A stretch of 52,991 bases of DNA from an uncultured Megasphaera sp. (GCA_900554215.1 USGG01000007.1:1-52991); one strand, 5' to 3'. Shown: positions 1 to 8,747, counted from the stretch's first letter. The notes: a model not told the origin generated them from the letters alone. Numbers and translations are program-made.

Positions 1-337
<337 letters not shown>

Positions 338-478
338 AAGTAGAGTCGCTTACTCCCGAAGGGAGTGGGTGAGGGAATCTGGAAGCAGGTTCTGAGGAAA
401 GAAGACCGTAACAGAGCGGAGGCTCGTTAAGGAAGTTCGTTTTATGCAGTTGTAAGGGCACGGGCCCTTAGGAAAATT
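338..478 (+). other. 23S-5S internal transcribed spacer
   Basis: This 141-base spacer carries no tRNA. Two short hairpins are visible: ACTCCC/GGGAGT around 351-366, and TAAGGGC/GCCCTTA around 453-470 just before the 5S gene. They are probably rRNA processing structures, which is inference. Confidence 0.6.
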
Positions 479-590
479 CAGTGGCGATAGCTGCGGGGAT
501 CCACCTGTTCCCATGCCGAACACAGCAGTTAAGCCCGCAAACGCCGAAAGTACTTGGGGGGAGGCCCCCTGGGAGGATAGGAAGCCGCTG
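479..590 (+). rRNA. 5S ribosomal RNA
   Basis: The ends pair as CAGTGGC with GCCGCTG, the usual 5S helix I with one G-U pair. The conserved core CCCATGCCGAACACAG (about 511-526) and the internal GGGAGGATAG near the 3' side are typical of Firmicute 5S rRNA. The length of about 112 bases fits the family. Confidence 0.95.
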
Positions 591-597
591 ATTCAGA

Positions 598-632
598 AAG
601 AACGTATACGATATGTATGCGTTCTTTTTTGT
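598..632 (+). terminator. rRNA operon terminator
   Basis: AAGAACG and CGTTCTT arms around a short loop are followed directly by a T run, immediately after the 5S gene. Confidence 0.85.
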
Positions 633-893
633 ATATGGCGACTACCTATCCTTTCAGGTTCATAAGCAGGGAACCCCGTTTGAAGGAGCGAAGCGACGCG
701 ACGCGCAAATTTGTACGAAGCGTTCATGTTGGGTTCCTGAGTTGCTAGAACATGTTATTAGGGGATGTGCCTGTCGGCGGGAGACTATATGATGTGTATG
801 CGTTTTTTATATATGTGGAGCTTCCCTGCCTGTGACAAAGGTCTTGTCCTGTGATAAGCATGAGCAGGAAACCCTGTTTAACGAAGCAAAGTG
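605..893 (+). repeat. Imperfect duplication downstream of the rRNA operon
   Basis: The stretch about 610-700 recurs in degraded form at about 788-893. Shared landmarks in the same order are GTATGCGTT followed by a T run and TATATG, then CATAAGCAGGGAACCCCG versus CATGAGCAGGAAACCCTG, then GAAGGAGCGAAGCGACG versus AACGAAGCAAAGTGATG. No gene is visible between 633 and 907. The copies look like remnants of duplicated rRNA-flanking DNA; that origin is inference. Confidence 0.55.
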
Positions 894-907
894 ATGTCTA
901 ACATAAA

Positions 908-946
908 TTACCCCCGCTGTCTTGTTTTTAGAGACAGCGGGGGTAA
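908..946 (-). terminator. Terminator of the two-component operon
   Basis: A 14-bp perfect inverted repeat (GACAGCGGGGGTAA on the minus strand) lies just after the histidine kinase stop codon, followed on the minus strand by an AT-rich tail. Confidence 0.8.
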
Positions 947-949
947 TCT

Positions 950-2401
950 TTACTCTTCAGCCATTTCTTCTTCTTCTTTTTTTACGGGAAATATAACAGA
1001 AATCGTCGTGCCTTCATTTAATTTGCTTTTCAGCGAGAGCTCGGCGTTATTCCCTTTTGCAATATACTGGGCGATGGATAAGCCTAGGCCGGAGCCGCCC
1101 GTTTCTTTAGCCCGGGATTGCTCGACGCGGTAAAAGCGTTCAAATACCCTGTCGATATCCTTTTCGGGAATGCCGATGCCCGTGTCCGATACGGAATAGT
1201 ATACGTTGTCTCCGTCGCGGCGGCAGGACAGGGTAATGTTTCCGCCGGCAGGCGTGTATTTGACTGCGTTGTCGACGAAGATTCGCAGCATTTGCTTTAC
1301 GCTGCCCGGCTCGGCATAAATCGTCGCTTCGTCGTTTTCCACGATCGTGATTTCATGGTCATGATCCAGCAGGGTCACTTCGTTGTATACGTCCTGGAGC
1401 AGCTTGGCCGTATTGATATCGGCAAAGTGCTTTTTCAGCGTGCCGCTGTTCGTGCGGGCGAAAAACAACAGCCGTTCGATGAGCTGGCGCATGTATTCCG
1501 TTTCCTGCTTGATAGTCGTAATGCTTTCCTGCAGCACGGCCGGATCATTTTTTCCCCAACGGTCCAGCAGGTCTGCGTAGCCGGCGATAACGGTAATCGG
1601 CGTGCGCAGCTCGTGCGACGCGTCGCTGATGAATTGCTGCTGCTGTTTATAGCCGTATTCGATACGGTCCAACGCTTGGTTGATCGTAACGGCTAAGTCA
1701 TGCAGCTCGTTTCGGTTATCTGACAGGGTAATGCGGTTATCGAGCTGGTTGACCTCGATGGTTTCCAGTGTGTCGTTGATGATGCGCAGCGGCGCCAGTG
1801 ACTTTTTCATCAGGTACATGCCCGTCAGCGCGGTCAGAGCCAGACAGATGAGGATAGACGCCAGCAGCTGCTTGGACAGCAGGGTAATGAAGTCGTTTTC
1901 TTTATCGGGCTGGCGGGAGAACCGCAGGTAGTAGCTCTTGCCGTCGTCGCCGTCCCATTTTTTGTAATAGGAAAACTCCGTCGTTTCGCTGCCCTGTATC
2001 GTCGTCGGCAAGGCGTTTACCGTTTTATCCTGAATATCCTCGTCGATATGGCGGTCGCTCAATTTTTTTATCGTATGAGTCGGGCAATTATCCAAAACCA
2101 ATTTGCCGGCGCCGTTGTAAATTTGCAGGGTGACGAAATTGGGAAGGTTGGACCGGATAAAGACAGAAGAATCGACTTTGCCGTACGAATCCAAATAGGC
2201 TACGGTGTTTTGCGCGCTTGATTCCAAATCCTCTTTAATGGAGTCGTTCATGATGTAATGAATGCTGGCGACGGTAATGACCGATACGACAATGAGGATA
2301 AAGAATACGATGGAAGAATAGAGGAGTACCATTTTGGCGAAGAGCGGCAGGGGCGCGAAGGTCGGATGCTGCAGTATTGCCTGTTTAATCCTTTGCCACA
2401 T
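950..2401 (-). CDS. Two-component sensor histidine kinase
   Basis: Membrane sensor kinase of 483 residues that autophosphorylates on histidine and passes phosphate to the regulator encoded just upstream. It has two transmembrane segments (about 22-48 and 177-198) enclosing a sensory region of about 130 residues outside the membrane, then a HAMP linker. The HisKA box has the phospho-accepting H263 in SHELRTP. The HATPase_c domain shows the N box (N378 in DNAVKYTP), DTGIG at 406-410 and GGSGLGL at 435-441. Its start overlaps the end of the regulator gene by 17 bases, so the two are translationally coupled. The architecture resembles PhoR, ArlS and CusS kinases. The stimulus cannot be read from the sequence. 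Confidence 0.95.
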   Translation of the reverse strand: MWQRIKQAILQHPTFAPLPLFAKMVLLYSSIVFFILIVVSVITVASIHYIMNDSIKEDLESSAQNTVAYLDSYGKVDSSVFIRSNLPNFVTLQIYNGAGKLVLDNCPTHTIKKLSDRHIDEDIQDKTVNALPTTIQGSETTEFSYYKKWDGDDGKSYYLRFSRQPDKENDFITLLSKQLLASILICLALTALTGMYLMKKSLAPLRIINDTLETIEVNQLDNRITLSDNRNELHDLAVTINQALDRIEYGYKQQQQFISDASHELRTPITVIAGYADLLDRWGKNDPAVLQESITTIKQETEYMRQLIERLLFFARTNSGTLKKHFADINTAKLLQDVYNEVTLLDHDHEITIVENDEATIYAEPGSVKQMLRIFVDNAVKYTPAGGNITLSCRRDGDNVYYSVSDTGIGIPEKDIDRVFERFYRVEQSRAKETGGSGLGLSIAQYIAKGNNAELSLKSKLNEGTTISVIFPVKKEEEEMAEE

Positions 2402-3068
2402 ATCCTACTCCGCGGATGGTCTGAATATATTCTCGTCCTTTTTCCTTGCCGAGCTTGCTGCGAATATAGCGGATATACACGTCGACGACGTTTGTGTCGC
2501 CGATATAATCGTATCCCCACACTTCTTCCACGATGCGGTCTCTAGTCAGTACGATGTTTTTATTGCGGATTAAATAGGACAAGAGTTCGAATTCTTTTTT
2601 CGTCAAAATGATTTTCTGGGTGCCGATGACGACTTCGTGTCGATCCAGATACAGCATCATGTCCTGGAGCTGCAGGAAGTTTTCGTCTGCCGGTTTGTAG
2701 TCCCGTTCGCGCAGGAGCACGCGGATGCGGGCGAATAATTCCTTACTGTTGAAGGGCTTCGTCAGATAATCGTTGGCTCCTAAGTCCAGGCTGGCAACCT
2801 TCGTTTCGACATCGTCCTTTGCCGACAGCATCATGATGGGGACGTTGGATAGTTCGCGAGTCCGGCGACAGATTGTCAGGCCGTCGATGTCGGGAAGCAT
2901 GACGTCCAGTAAAATTAAATCGAAATGATCCTGGCCGATGCGGTCCAGTGCCGCGGCACCGTTTGTTTCGATGCCGCACTCGTAGCCTTCGTGTTCGAGT
3001 TCCATCTGAAGAAAACGAGCAATTTGTTTTTCATCTTCGACAATTAAAATTTGTGCTTTTTCAGCCAT
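2385..3068 (-). CDS. OmpR/PhoB-family response regulator
   Basis: DNA-binding response regulator of 227 residues and partner of the downstream kinase. The receiver domain carries the acidic pair E11-D12, the phospho-acceptor D55 in LILLDVMLPD, S82 and K104 (TKPF). The C-terminal winged helix (about 130-227) includes TKKEFELLSYL and the closing RGVGYVA typical of OmpR/PhoB proteins. I place the start at 3068 (MAEKAQ) rather than seven codons upstream, because AGGAGG lies at the right distance before it. It is the first gene of a minus-strand operon. Confidence 0.95.
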   Translation of the reverse strand: MAEKAQILIVEDEKQIARFLQMELEHEGYECGIETNGAAALDRIGQDHFDLILLDVMLPDIDGLTICRRTRELSNVPIMMLSAKDDVETKVASLDLGANDYLTKPFNSKELFARIRVLLRERDYKPADENFLQLQDMMLYLDRHEVVIGTQKIILTKKEFELLSYLIRNKNIVLTRDRIVEEVWGYDYIGDTNVVDVYIRYIRSKLGKEKGREYIQTIRGVGYVAKD

Positions 3069-3105
3069 ACCATAATCCTCCTGAATCACGAGTACATTAC
3101 TTCTT

Positions 3106-3134
3106 ATTATACCGCATCTATAACTATTTTGGTA
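3106..3134 (-). promoter_or_regulatory. Probable promoter of the two-component operon
   Basis: On the minus strand a perfect TATAAT (plus coordinates 3106-3111) sits about 40 bases before the regulator start. The -35 hexamer about 17 bp upstream is weak, so activation may be needed. Confidence 0.5.
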
Positions 3135-3272
3135 CTCGCCTTTGCGAATCAGACATAAACAAAACGAAACGTATTCTTCTTAGTCATATGCTATGGAAGG
3201 GCGAGTTGGATAAATCTGGAGAAAGTGAAGATAATGTCGCTGCAAGCCTTCAAGTACAGGCGCAATTAATGG

Positions 3273-3333
3273 TATAATATTATAATAGCCTCATGATACT
3301 ACCAATGGAAACTACGTACAGCAAGGAGGAATA
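3273..3333 (+). promoter_or_regulatory. -10 box and RBS of the MBL-fold gene
   Basis: TATAAT at 3273-3278 precedes the coding start by about 60 bases, and a strong AAGGAGGA ribosome binding site lies near 3322. I see no convincing -35 box. The remainder of the divergent spacer (3135-3270) shows nothing I recognise. Confidence 0.5.
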
Positions 3334-3336
3334 GAT

Positions 3337-4035
3337 ATGACAGGATTAAACATTACGTTTTTAGCGCACAGCGGTTTTGCCGTTGAAACGGATACAAAAG
3401 TGCTGGTATTCGATTATTTCAAAGACCCGGCAGGAAAGGTAGAAGCCTATGCGAAGGGGGATAAGCCATTATGGTTTTTCGTTACCCACTGGCACGAAGA
3501 CCATTTCAATCCCCGCATCGCCGACTTCGCCGCCCATACGGCCCATTATATTCTCAACGACGGCGTGACGCTGGAAGATGTAGACGTAAAAAAAATGCAA
3601 ACTATGCGTTTATATGATACAATACATATGGAAGACGCAACGATTACCCAGTATGGCTCTACAGACGAAGGCGGTTCTTTTTTGGTAGAAACGGACGGAT
3701 TTTCCATCTTCCATGCCGGCGACCTCAACTGGTGGCATTGGCTGGGCGATACGGACGAAAACAACGCCGAAGCGAAGGGTAATTTCGACCGGGAAATGAA
3801 AAAGCTGGCCGGCTTGTCTGTGGACGTTGCCTTTTTCCCCGTAGACGCGCGGCTGGAAGGAGCGCGCGAATGGGGCGTAAAAGGATTTTTAGACAAGGTG
3901 CATGTGAACAAGCTGTTAGTTTCTATGCATCATTTTGGAACGGTCTGGTCGCCGTCGCCTGAATTTAAGGCGGTCCACGGCGGCGTGCCCTTGTGGATAC
4001 CGGCTCGCAAAGGCGATGAAACGACGGTTCGATAA
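3337..4035 (+). CDS. Metallo-beta-lactamase-fold hydrolase
   Basis: Cytoplasmic protein of 232 residues with the MBL fold. The metal-binding motif is H51-W-H53-E-D55-H56, matching HxHxDH, with a further candidate ligand in FHAGD (H126, D129) and a late histidine pair (MHHFG). It resembles the small UlaG/YtkL-like group rather than RNase Z or glyoxalase II, so it may act on a phosphodiester, lactone or similar substrate; the substrate cannot be inferred here. There is no signal peptide. It stands before the two DUF445 genes in the same direction with a 44-base gap, so it may be co-transcribed with them. Confidence 0.85.
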   Translation: MTGLNITFLAHSGFAVETDTKVLVFDYFKDPAGKVEAYAKGDKPLWFFVTHWHEDHFNPRIADFAAHTAHYILNDGVTLEDVDVKKMQTMRLYDTIHMEDATITQYGSTDEGGSFLVETDGFSIFHAGDLNWWHWLGDTDENNAEAKGNFDREMKKLAGLSVDVAFFPVDARLEGAREWGVKGFLDKVHVNKLLVSMHHFGTVWSPSPEFKAVHGGVPLWIPARKGDETTVR

Positions 4036-4079
4036 GGCAGCAATATCTGCATATACTGGAAGCGCAGAGGAGGTATAGC

Positions 4080-5354
4080 ATGACTGAATTACACACGGCA
4101 GCGCAGCCTAAACGCAGTCAGATTGCCAATTATATACTGGCGGCGGCGGCGGTTATCCTGCTGCTGGCGTATCCGTTCCAGGATTTTTTCTGGGGCGGCT
4201 TATTGACCCATTTGGCCGGAGCGGCCCTGATCGGCGGCCTGGCTGACTGGTATGCCGTAACGGCTCTGTTTCGGCGGCCCTTGGGCATTTCCTTCAAGAC
4301 GGCCCTGATTCCGAACAGCAAGGAGCGGATCGCCGAAATGGCCCGTCACATGATTGAAAGCGAAATCCTGACGGTGCCCAATATGTACAATGTGCTGAAG
4401 CATCATCCGATACTGGGAGCGACTCTTGAGTATCTTCATACGGAGAAGGGCTTTCAGTCGGCGGAACGCGTATTTGGACAAATCCTCAATACGTTTTTGT
4501 ACACCGTCGACATGAAAATCGTCGTCAAGGCTTTTTCCGGCGTCGGCGGTCAGGCTATCGAAAAAATCGATTTGGCTCCTATTATGAGCCGGGCCATAAA
4601 AATCGGCCTGCGCGGTGAATCGGGGAAGGATTTTCTCGATTTCATGATTCTTCATTTGGAAATACTCGTCAAGAGCGATACGATGAAAAAGTACATCGGC
4701 GAAATTTACGAAGCGTCCCTGCAGCAGTATGCCGAACGGAATTTCCTCTTTGAATGGGCTATCAAGGCGGCCCTCAAGATGGACATGTTCCGGCCGGAGC
4801 ACGTCGCCGAAAAATTGCAGGAAAAATGCCTCAGCCTGCTGGACGACGCGAAGCGGGAAGATTCGCCGCAGCGCAAGCAGGCCCTGAATTATTTGTGGAA
4901 GCAAACGGAACGCATCGAGTTCAACGGCGAATGGCACGAACGCATCGACAGCTACAAGAACCGCATGTATCAGAGCCTGGTTACCCGTCCCGACACGAAG
5001 GAAGCCTGGCAGCGGTACGTACAGACGCCGGAACGGCAGAAGCGCGTCTGCACCGTCGCGGCGAAATACGTCATCGGCAAGCTGGAACGGTGGCGGCAAA
5101 GTCCCGATCAGGTGGAACAGATGAACCGCACGGCTTTGGCCTTCGCCGCCCGCGAATTGAAGCGGCTCCAGGTATGGTTCGGCAAGACGGCGGAACAGGA
5201 AATCATGAAGTACGACGGAAACTATCTGGCGCAGCAGCTGGAAAGCAGCGTCTGGTATGATTTGCAGATGATTCGCGTCAACGGCTCTCTCGTCGGCGCA
5301 ATTCTCGGCGCCGTCATCTATCTCGTCATGTATGCTGTGAAAGGAGGCGTATAG
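4080..5354 (+). CDS. DUF445 family membrane protein (first of tandem pair)
   Basis: Protein of 424 residues in the DUF445 family (YheB/YjiN-like). A hydrophobic hairpin at about 17-65 contains the family signature around A55-D56-W57 followed by AVTALF and P67. The middle is long, charged and helical. A second membrane segment lies at the C-terminus after IRVNGSLVGAILG. Members are thought to be envelope proteins, but no biochemical function is established. The gene has a clear GAGGAGG site. Its stop is separated from the next, paralogous gene by a single base. The two proteins share layout and motifs but differ enough to be an old duplication. Confidence 0.88.
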   Translation: MTELHTAAQPKRSQIANYILAAAAVILLLAYPFQDFFWGGLLTHLAGAALIGGLADWYAVTALFRRPLGISFKTALIPNSKERIAEMARHMIESEILTVPNMYNVLKHHPILGATLEYLHTEKGFQSAERVFGQILNTFLYTVDMKIVVKAFSGVGGQAIEKIDLAPIMSRAIKIGLRGESGKDFLDFMILHLEILVKSDTMKKYIGEIYEASLQQYAERNFLFEWAIKAALKMDMFRPEHVAEKLQEKCLSLLDDAKREDSPQRKQALNYLWKQTERIEFNGEWHERIDSYKNRMYQSLVTRPDTKEAWQRYVQTPERQKRVCTVAAKYVIGKLERWRQSPDQVEQMNRTALAFAARELKRLQVWFGKTAEQEIMKYDGNYLAQQLESSVWYDLQMIRVNGSLVGAILGAVIYLVMYAVKGGV

Positions 5355-5355
5355 T

Positions 5356-6639
5356 ATGACATATCGCCAGCGGGCCAACGCTATTTTGGCCTTGTCCTTT
5401 CTCTGCTTTCTGGCCATCTTCTGGTGGTGGTATACCCACGACGTAACCTTGTGGGAAGAGCTGCTGTTTTTCGTCATTCAGTCGGCTCTCATCGGCAGTA
5501 TCGCCGACTGGTTTGCCGTTACGGCGCTGTTCGACAAGCCCCTGGGCTTCCCCTATCATACGGAGCTGCTGTACCGCAACCGTACGCAGATTATCGACAG
5601 CATTACGAAGATCATTTCGGAAAAGCTGCTCCAGCCCAATATGTGGCAGGATAAGCTGTATCAGATCTCCTTTATGGATCGGTTCATCGGCTGGCTTCGC
5701 AGCCCCAGCGGCCGGGAGAAATTCCGCGCTCTCTTGTATGAAGTAGCGCAGCGCGCGTATAATCACGCCCAGAAGGGCAGTACGCAGGAATCCATTGCCG
5801 ATCATATCCGCCAGTATTTGAAACGGCAGCCGTTGGTCAGCTTCTTCCAGGATCGCCTCATATCGCTGCTGGAAGACCCGAACAGCCATATGTTCAACGA
5901 CGCTGTCGGCTTGGGCCGCGAGCTGGTGCGCAGCGACGATTTCGACGCCCTCCTGGATAAGCTCATTCAGCAGTGGATGGAAGAATCGAAGCATTCGACC
6001 GTATCCATCATTACGATTAACAAGTTTATCGGCGTCGTCGACACGCGGAAAATTGCCAAGGACATCAAAAAAGGCATCATCTCCTGGCTGGACCAGTGGG
6101 AACAGGCCGAAGGGGAACAGCGTGAATGGCTGTGCCGCAAGTTTGAATTGTTCCTGTATTCGATGAACGGCCAGCTGGCTTACGGCGTGCAGAACTGGCA
6201 GGACCAGTTCGTCGATTCCCTGCCTATTGAAAAGTGGCTCAGCGCGACGCAGCGTTCGGCCAAGGACTACTTTACCCAGGGCGATAAGGGAAAAGAAGAG
6301 CTGAAGGATTTGCTGGAAGAACAATTCCTGCGCTATGTCGAATATTGCAGCGCTCATCCGGAAATCAAAGATTGGCTGGACGAACAGATCCGCCGGGCCT
6401 GCAACGTCATCCTGGAACACGAGCACTCGCTCATTGCCGTAGCCGTCCGAGACGTGCTGACGGGCTTTGACAAGAGAAAGTTCAACGCCTTCCTGGAAAG
6501 CAAGGTCGGAGAAGATTTGGCCTGGATTCGCATCAACGGCGCTCTCGTCGGCGGTACGATCGGCTTTGCCGTATTCGCCTTCCTGCGGCTCATTTACGAG
6601 CCATTCTTCGTGCCCTTTATGCGGGGACTGTTTTTATAA
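5356..6639 (+). CDS. DUF445 family membrane protein (second of tandem pair)
   Basis: Protein of 427 residues, paralogous to the preceding gene. It keeps the ADW signature (50-52) followed by AVTALFDKPLG, the charged helical middle, and the C-terminal IRINGALVGGTIG membrane segment. GGAGG lies inside the end of the upstream gene, so translation is probably coupled. Two full-length DUF445 proteins in one operon suggest a hetero-oligomeric envelope complex or divided roles, which is inference. A terminator follows directly. Confidence 0.88.
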   Translation: MTYRQRANAILALSFLCFLAIFWWWYTHDVTLWEELLFFVIQSALIGSIADWFAVTALFDKPLGFPYHTELLYRNRTQIIDSITKIISEKLLQPNMWQDKLYQISFMDRFIGWLRSPSGREKFRALLYEVAQRAYNHAQKGSTQESIADHIRQYLKRQPLVSFFQDRLISLLEDPNSHMFNDAVGLGRELVRSDDFDALLDKLIQQWMEESKHSTVSIITINKFIGVVDTRKIAKDIKKGIISWLDQWEQAEGEQREWLCRKFELFLYSMNGQLAYGVQNWQDQFVDSLPIEKWLSATQRSAKDYFTQGDKGKEELKDLLEEQFLRYVEYCSAHPEIKDWLDEQIRRACNVILEHEHSLIAVAVRDVLTGFDKRKFNAFLESKVGEDLAWIRINGALVGGTIGFAVFAFLRLIYEPFFVPFMRGLFL

Positions 6640-6657
6640 TTGAATACAACTGCAGCA

Positions 6658-6696
6658 AAGGGCTTGCCGCTCATGTATTGGATGCGGCAAGCCCTT
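6658..6696 (+). terminator. Terminator between convergent genes
   Basis: A 13-bp perfect inverted repeat (AAGGGCTTGCCGC with GCGGCAAGCCCTT) lies between the DUF445 operon and the convergent MGMT-domain gene. It could serve both strands, although the T tracts are short. Confidence 0.7.
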
Positions 6697-6720
6697 CGTT
6701 TATGCTGATGAGGCTGTTGA

Positions 6721-7032
6721 TTAATACTCCCATTGATATCGCTTCATGTCGACGCAGCCGTTAGGTTTGAACTGCACGCCTTCCTGCTCCAGCAGAACCC
6801 GCTGCCTGGCCCATCCCGGCGCAGTACGGCCGGCGCTGTTTACGACGCGGTGGCAGGGGTACTTGCCGTAATAGTGAGCCATAGAGAGGACCTTGCCTAC
6901 GAGCCGGGCGTTGCGGTCGCGGCCGATGAGCCGGGCGATTTGTCCGTACGAGGCGACGGAGCCGGCAGGGATTTCGGCGACGACCGAGAGTATTTCGTAA
7001 ATTAATTCTTCCGTTAATACGTGTTTTGTCAT
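6721..7032 (-). CDS. MGMT-family DNA-binding protein (short, with catalytic Cys motif)
   Basis: Protein of 103 residues made only of the C-terminal DNA-binding domain of O6-methylguanine-DNA methyltransferases. The motif P59-C60-H61-R62-V-V keeps the alkyl-accepting cysteine, unlike classical alkyltransferase-like (ATL) proteins in which Trp or another residue replaces it. The helix-turn-helix region (SYGQIARLIG, about 28-37) and GKVLSMAH are conserved. The N-terminal domain of Ada/Ogt is absent, and this is typical of the short family. It may repair or flag alkylated guanine; activity of such single-domain proteins is uncertain. GAGG precedes the start. The gene stands alone. Confidence 0.85.
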   Translation of the reverse strand: MTKHVLTEELIYEILSVVAEIPAGSVASYGQIARLIGRDRNARLVGKVLSMAHYYGKYPCHRVVNSAGRTAPGWARQRVLLEQEGVQFKPNGCVDMKRYQWEY

Positions 7033-7101
7033 AAGAGCCTCAAGATGCGAATGGAGTCGTTAACATCATCATAGCAAGGGGAAAATAGGGCGTCAATATG
7101 G

Positions 7102-7137
7102 TATAATAACGTAAAATGCTTATTTTTTCGGGGAGGG
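7102..7137 (+). promoter_or_regulatory. -10 box and RBS of the GlcD-type gene
   Basis: TATAAT at 7102-7107 and GGGGAGGG at about 7129-7136 precede a GTG start at 7144. No clear -35 box is visible. Confidence 0.5.
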
Positions 7138-7143
7138 AACGAA

Positions 7144-8553
7144 GTGAAAGAGTATCATCATCTTACGCCGGCCCTAGTAGAAGAATTGAAGGGGATTGTC
7201 GGCGAAAAATACGTATATACTGATAAGGATAAGCTGATTCCTTACGAGAAAGATGAAGGCGTCGAACGGGAATATTTCCATTTGCCCGAAGCCGTCGTAT
7301 TGCCGGAAACGGCGGAGCAGACGGCGGCGGTCATGAAATTGGCCAATCGGGAATGGATTCCCGTCGTCCCGCGCGGCGCCGGCACGGGATTGGAATTCGG
7401 CGCCGTGACCAATGATTTCGGCGGCATCATACTGAGTACGGAACGGATGAACCGCGTTCTGGAGTTCGACGCTGATAAGATGTACATGGTCGTCGAGCCC
7501 GGCGTCATTACAGCGGAGCTTCAGGCGCTGGCAAAATCGAAGGGCCTGCTCTATGCCGGCGATCCGTGCAGCGGCGACAGCTGCTTTATCGGCGGCAACG
7601 CGGCGACCAACGCCGGCGGCAACAGGGCCGTGAAATACGGTACGACGCGGGACCAGATATACGCTATCGAAGTCGTGACGCCGACGGGAGAGATTGCCCA
7701 GTTCGGCGGCCGGCTGAAAAAAGTGACGGCTGGCTATCCGCTGGAAAAAATCATCATCGGCTCTGAAGGGACCTTAGGCATCATTACGAAGCTGACCTTA
7801 AAGCTCGTTCCCTTACCGAAATATACCGTAGATATTCTGGCCGTCTTCCCGACGGTGGAAAGCGCCCTGTCCCTCGTAACGGCCCTTCCCAAGGCCGGTA
7901 TTGAGCCGACGTGCCTTGAATGCATGGACAACGCCGTCATCCGCGTCGTCGAGCAGTACCTCGACGAAAAGCAGCCCTACTCGGACAAGGGCAATTACAT
8001 GGTCATTCAGCTCGATGGCAAGAGCGAAGACGACGTAGACGATATGTGCGTCGCCGTCGATGAAATCTGCCGGGCTCAGGGAGCCTTGGAAATCTTCGTC
8101 GCCGACGCCGATAAGGTGTGGAACGCCCGCAAGGCCTTTACGGAAGCGTCGGCAGCCGAATGTCCTGTCGCGGCCATGGAAGATTTCGTCGTGCCGCCGG
8201 ATATGCTGGAAAAGCTGCTGATCGAGCTGGAAAGAATCGGGCAGGCGCAGGGCGTCCAGTTCCGCGGTGTCAGCCATGCCGGCGACGGTAACCTGCACCT
8301 CGACGTGCTTCGCCGCGGCTTTACAGCCGACGAAGAAGCGGCGAAAATAGACGCCTTTGAAGACGCGGCCTGCGCCGCTGTCTATGCCTTGGGCGGCAAG
8401 ATTTCCGGTGAACACGGCATCGGCCAAAAGCGCAAGGCCCTCTTTGCCAAATACGAAGACCCAGCGGCCCTGGCCCTCATGAAAGCCGTTAAAAAGGCTT
8501 TTGATCCGAATGAAATTCTCAATCCGGGGAAAGTATTCGATATGGAAGAATAA
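7144..8553 (+). CDS. FAD-linked oxidase, GlcD / D-lactate dehydrogenase type
   Basis: Flavoprotein of 469 residues in the GlcD/LDH family that oxidises a 2-hydroxy acid, most likely D-lactate or glycolate, to the keto acid. The N-terminal FAD_binding_4 domain shows VPRGAGTGLEFG (about 75-86), GGNAATNAGGNRAVKYG (about 150-166) and IGSEGTLGIIT. The C-terminal FAD-oxidase domain has HAGDGNLHLDV (His near 378) and GEHGIGQKRK (near 421). The start is GTG behind GGGGAGGG. In lactate-fermenting Negativicutes such enzymes can pair with electron-transfer flavoproteins, but no etf genes lie next to it, so the electron acceptor is unknown. The gene is monocistronic with its own terminator. Confidence 0.9.
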   Translation: MKEYHHLTPALVEELKGIVGEKYVYTDKDKLIPYEKDEGVEREYFHLPEAVVLPETAEQTAAVMKLANREWIPVVPRGAGTGLEFGAVTNDFGGIILSTERMNRVLEFDADKMYMVVEPGVITAELQALAKSKGLLYAGDPCSGDSCFIGGNAATNAGGNRAVKYGTTRDQIYAIEVVTPTGEIAQFGGRLKKVTAGYPLEKIIIGSEGTLGIITKLTLKLVPLPKYTVDILAVFPTVESALSLVTALPKAGIEPTCLECMDNAVIRVVEQYLDEKQPYSDKGNYMVIQLDGKSEDDVDDMCVAVDEICRAQGALEIFVADADKVWNARKAFTEASAAECPVAAMEDFVVPPDMLEKLLIELERIGQAQGVQFRGVSHAGDGNLHLDVLRRGFTADEEAAKIDAFEDAACAAVYALGGKISGEHGIGQKRKALFAKYEDPAALALMKAVKKAFDPNEILNPGKVFDMEE

Positions 8554-8578
8554 TCTGAAAGATATACAGTTAAATGCG

Positions 8579-8622
8579 TAGTAATTGCGGCGTGACGAAC
8601 AGCCACGCCGTATTACTTTATA
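8579..8622 (+). terminator. Terminator of the GlcD-type gene
   Basis: Inverted repeat GTAAT-TGCGGCGTG (8581-8594) with CACGCCG-TATTAC (8604-8616), followed by TTTATAG. Confidence 0.65.
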
Positions 8623-8654
8623 GAAAAAATGATAAAGGCAGGTGAATAGAAAAG

Positions 8655-8747
8655 ATATTGACGCTGCTGACTCGTTTAAAGCAGCAAGGAAAGATTGAGC
8701 GTAATTCAGAGAATAGAAAGATCTCTCATTGGATTTTAAAGCACTAA
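8655..8747 (+). pseudogene. C-terminal remnant of a winged-helix-like protein
   Basis: A short reading frame without a start signal encodes a coherent, protein-like tail (ILTLLTRLKQQGKIERNS, ending ISHWILKH and a stop), preceded closely by an in-frame TGA. The pattern of a helix, GKIER turn and hydrophobic end resembles the last helices of a winged-helix DNA-binding domain. With no upstream part, it is most likely the end of a lost gene. The parent family is not certain. Confidence 0.4.

Noticed and set aside
3135..3270. Possible small gene in the divergent spacer before the MBL-fold gene
   Set aside because: The only open frame overlaps the regulator gene on the other strand and lacks start signals.
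4200..5477. Long antisense reading frame (425 codons) opposite the first DUF445 gene
   Set aside because: It is a shadow of a GC-rich coding gene: no ribosome binding site, no recognisable domain, and the sense frame has clear family motifs. The same applies to the minus-strand frames opposite the second DUF445 gene (5326-6426), the GldA-like gene (12252-13205), hom (35212-36306) and lpxI/lpxB (51416-52768).
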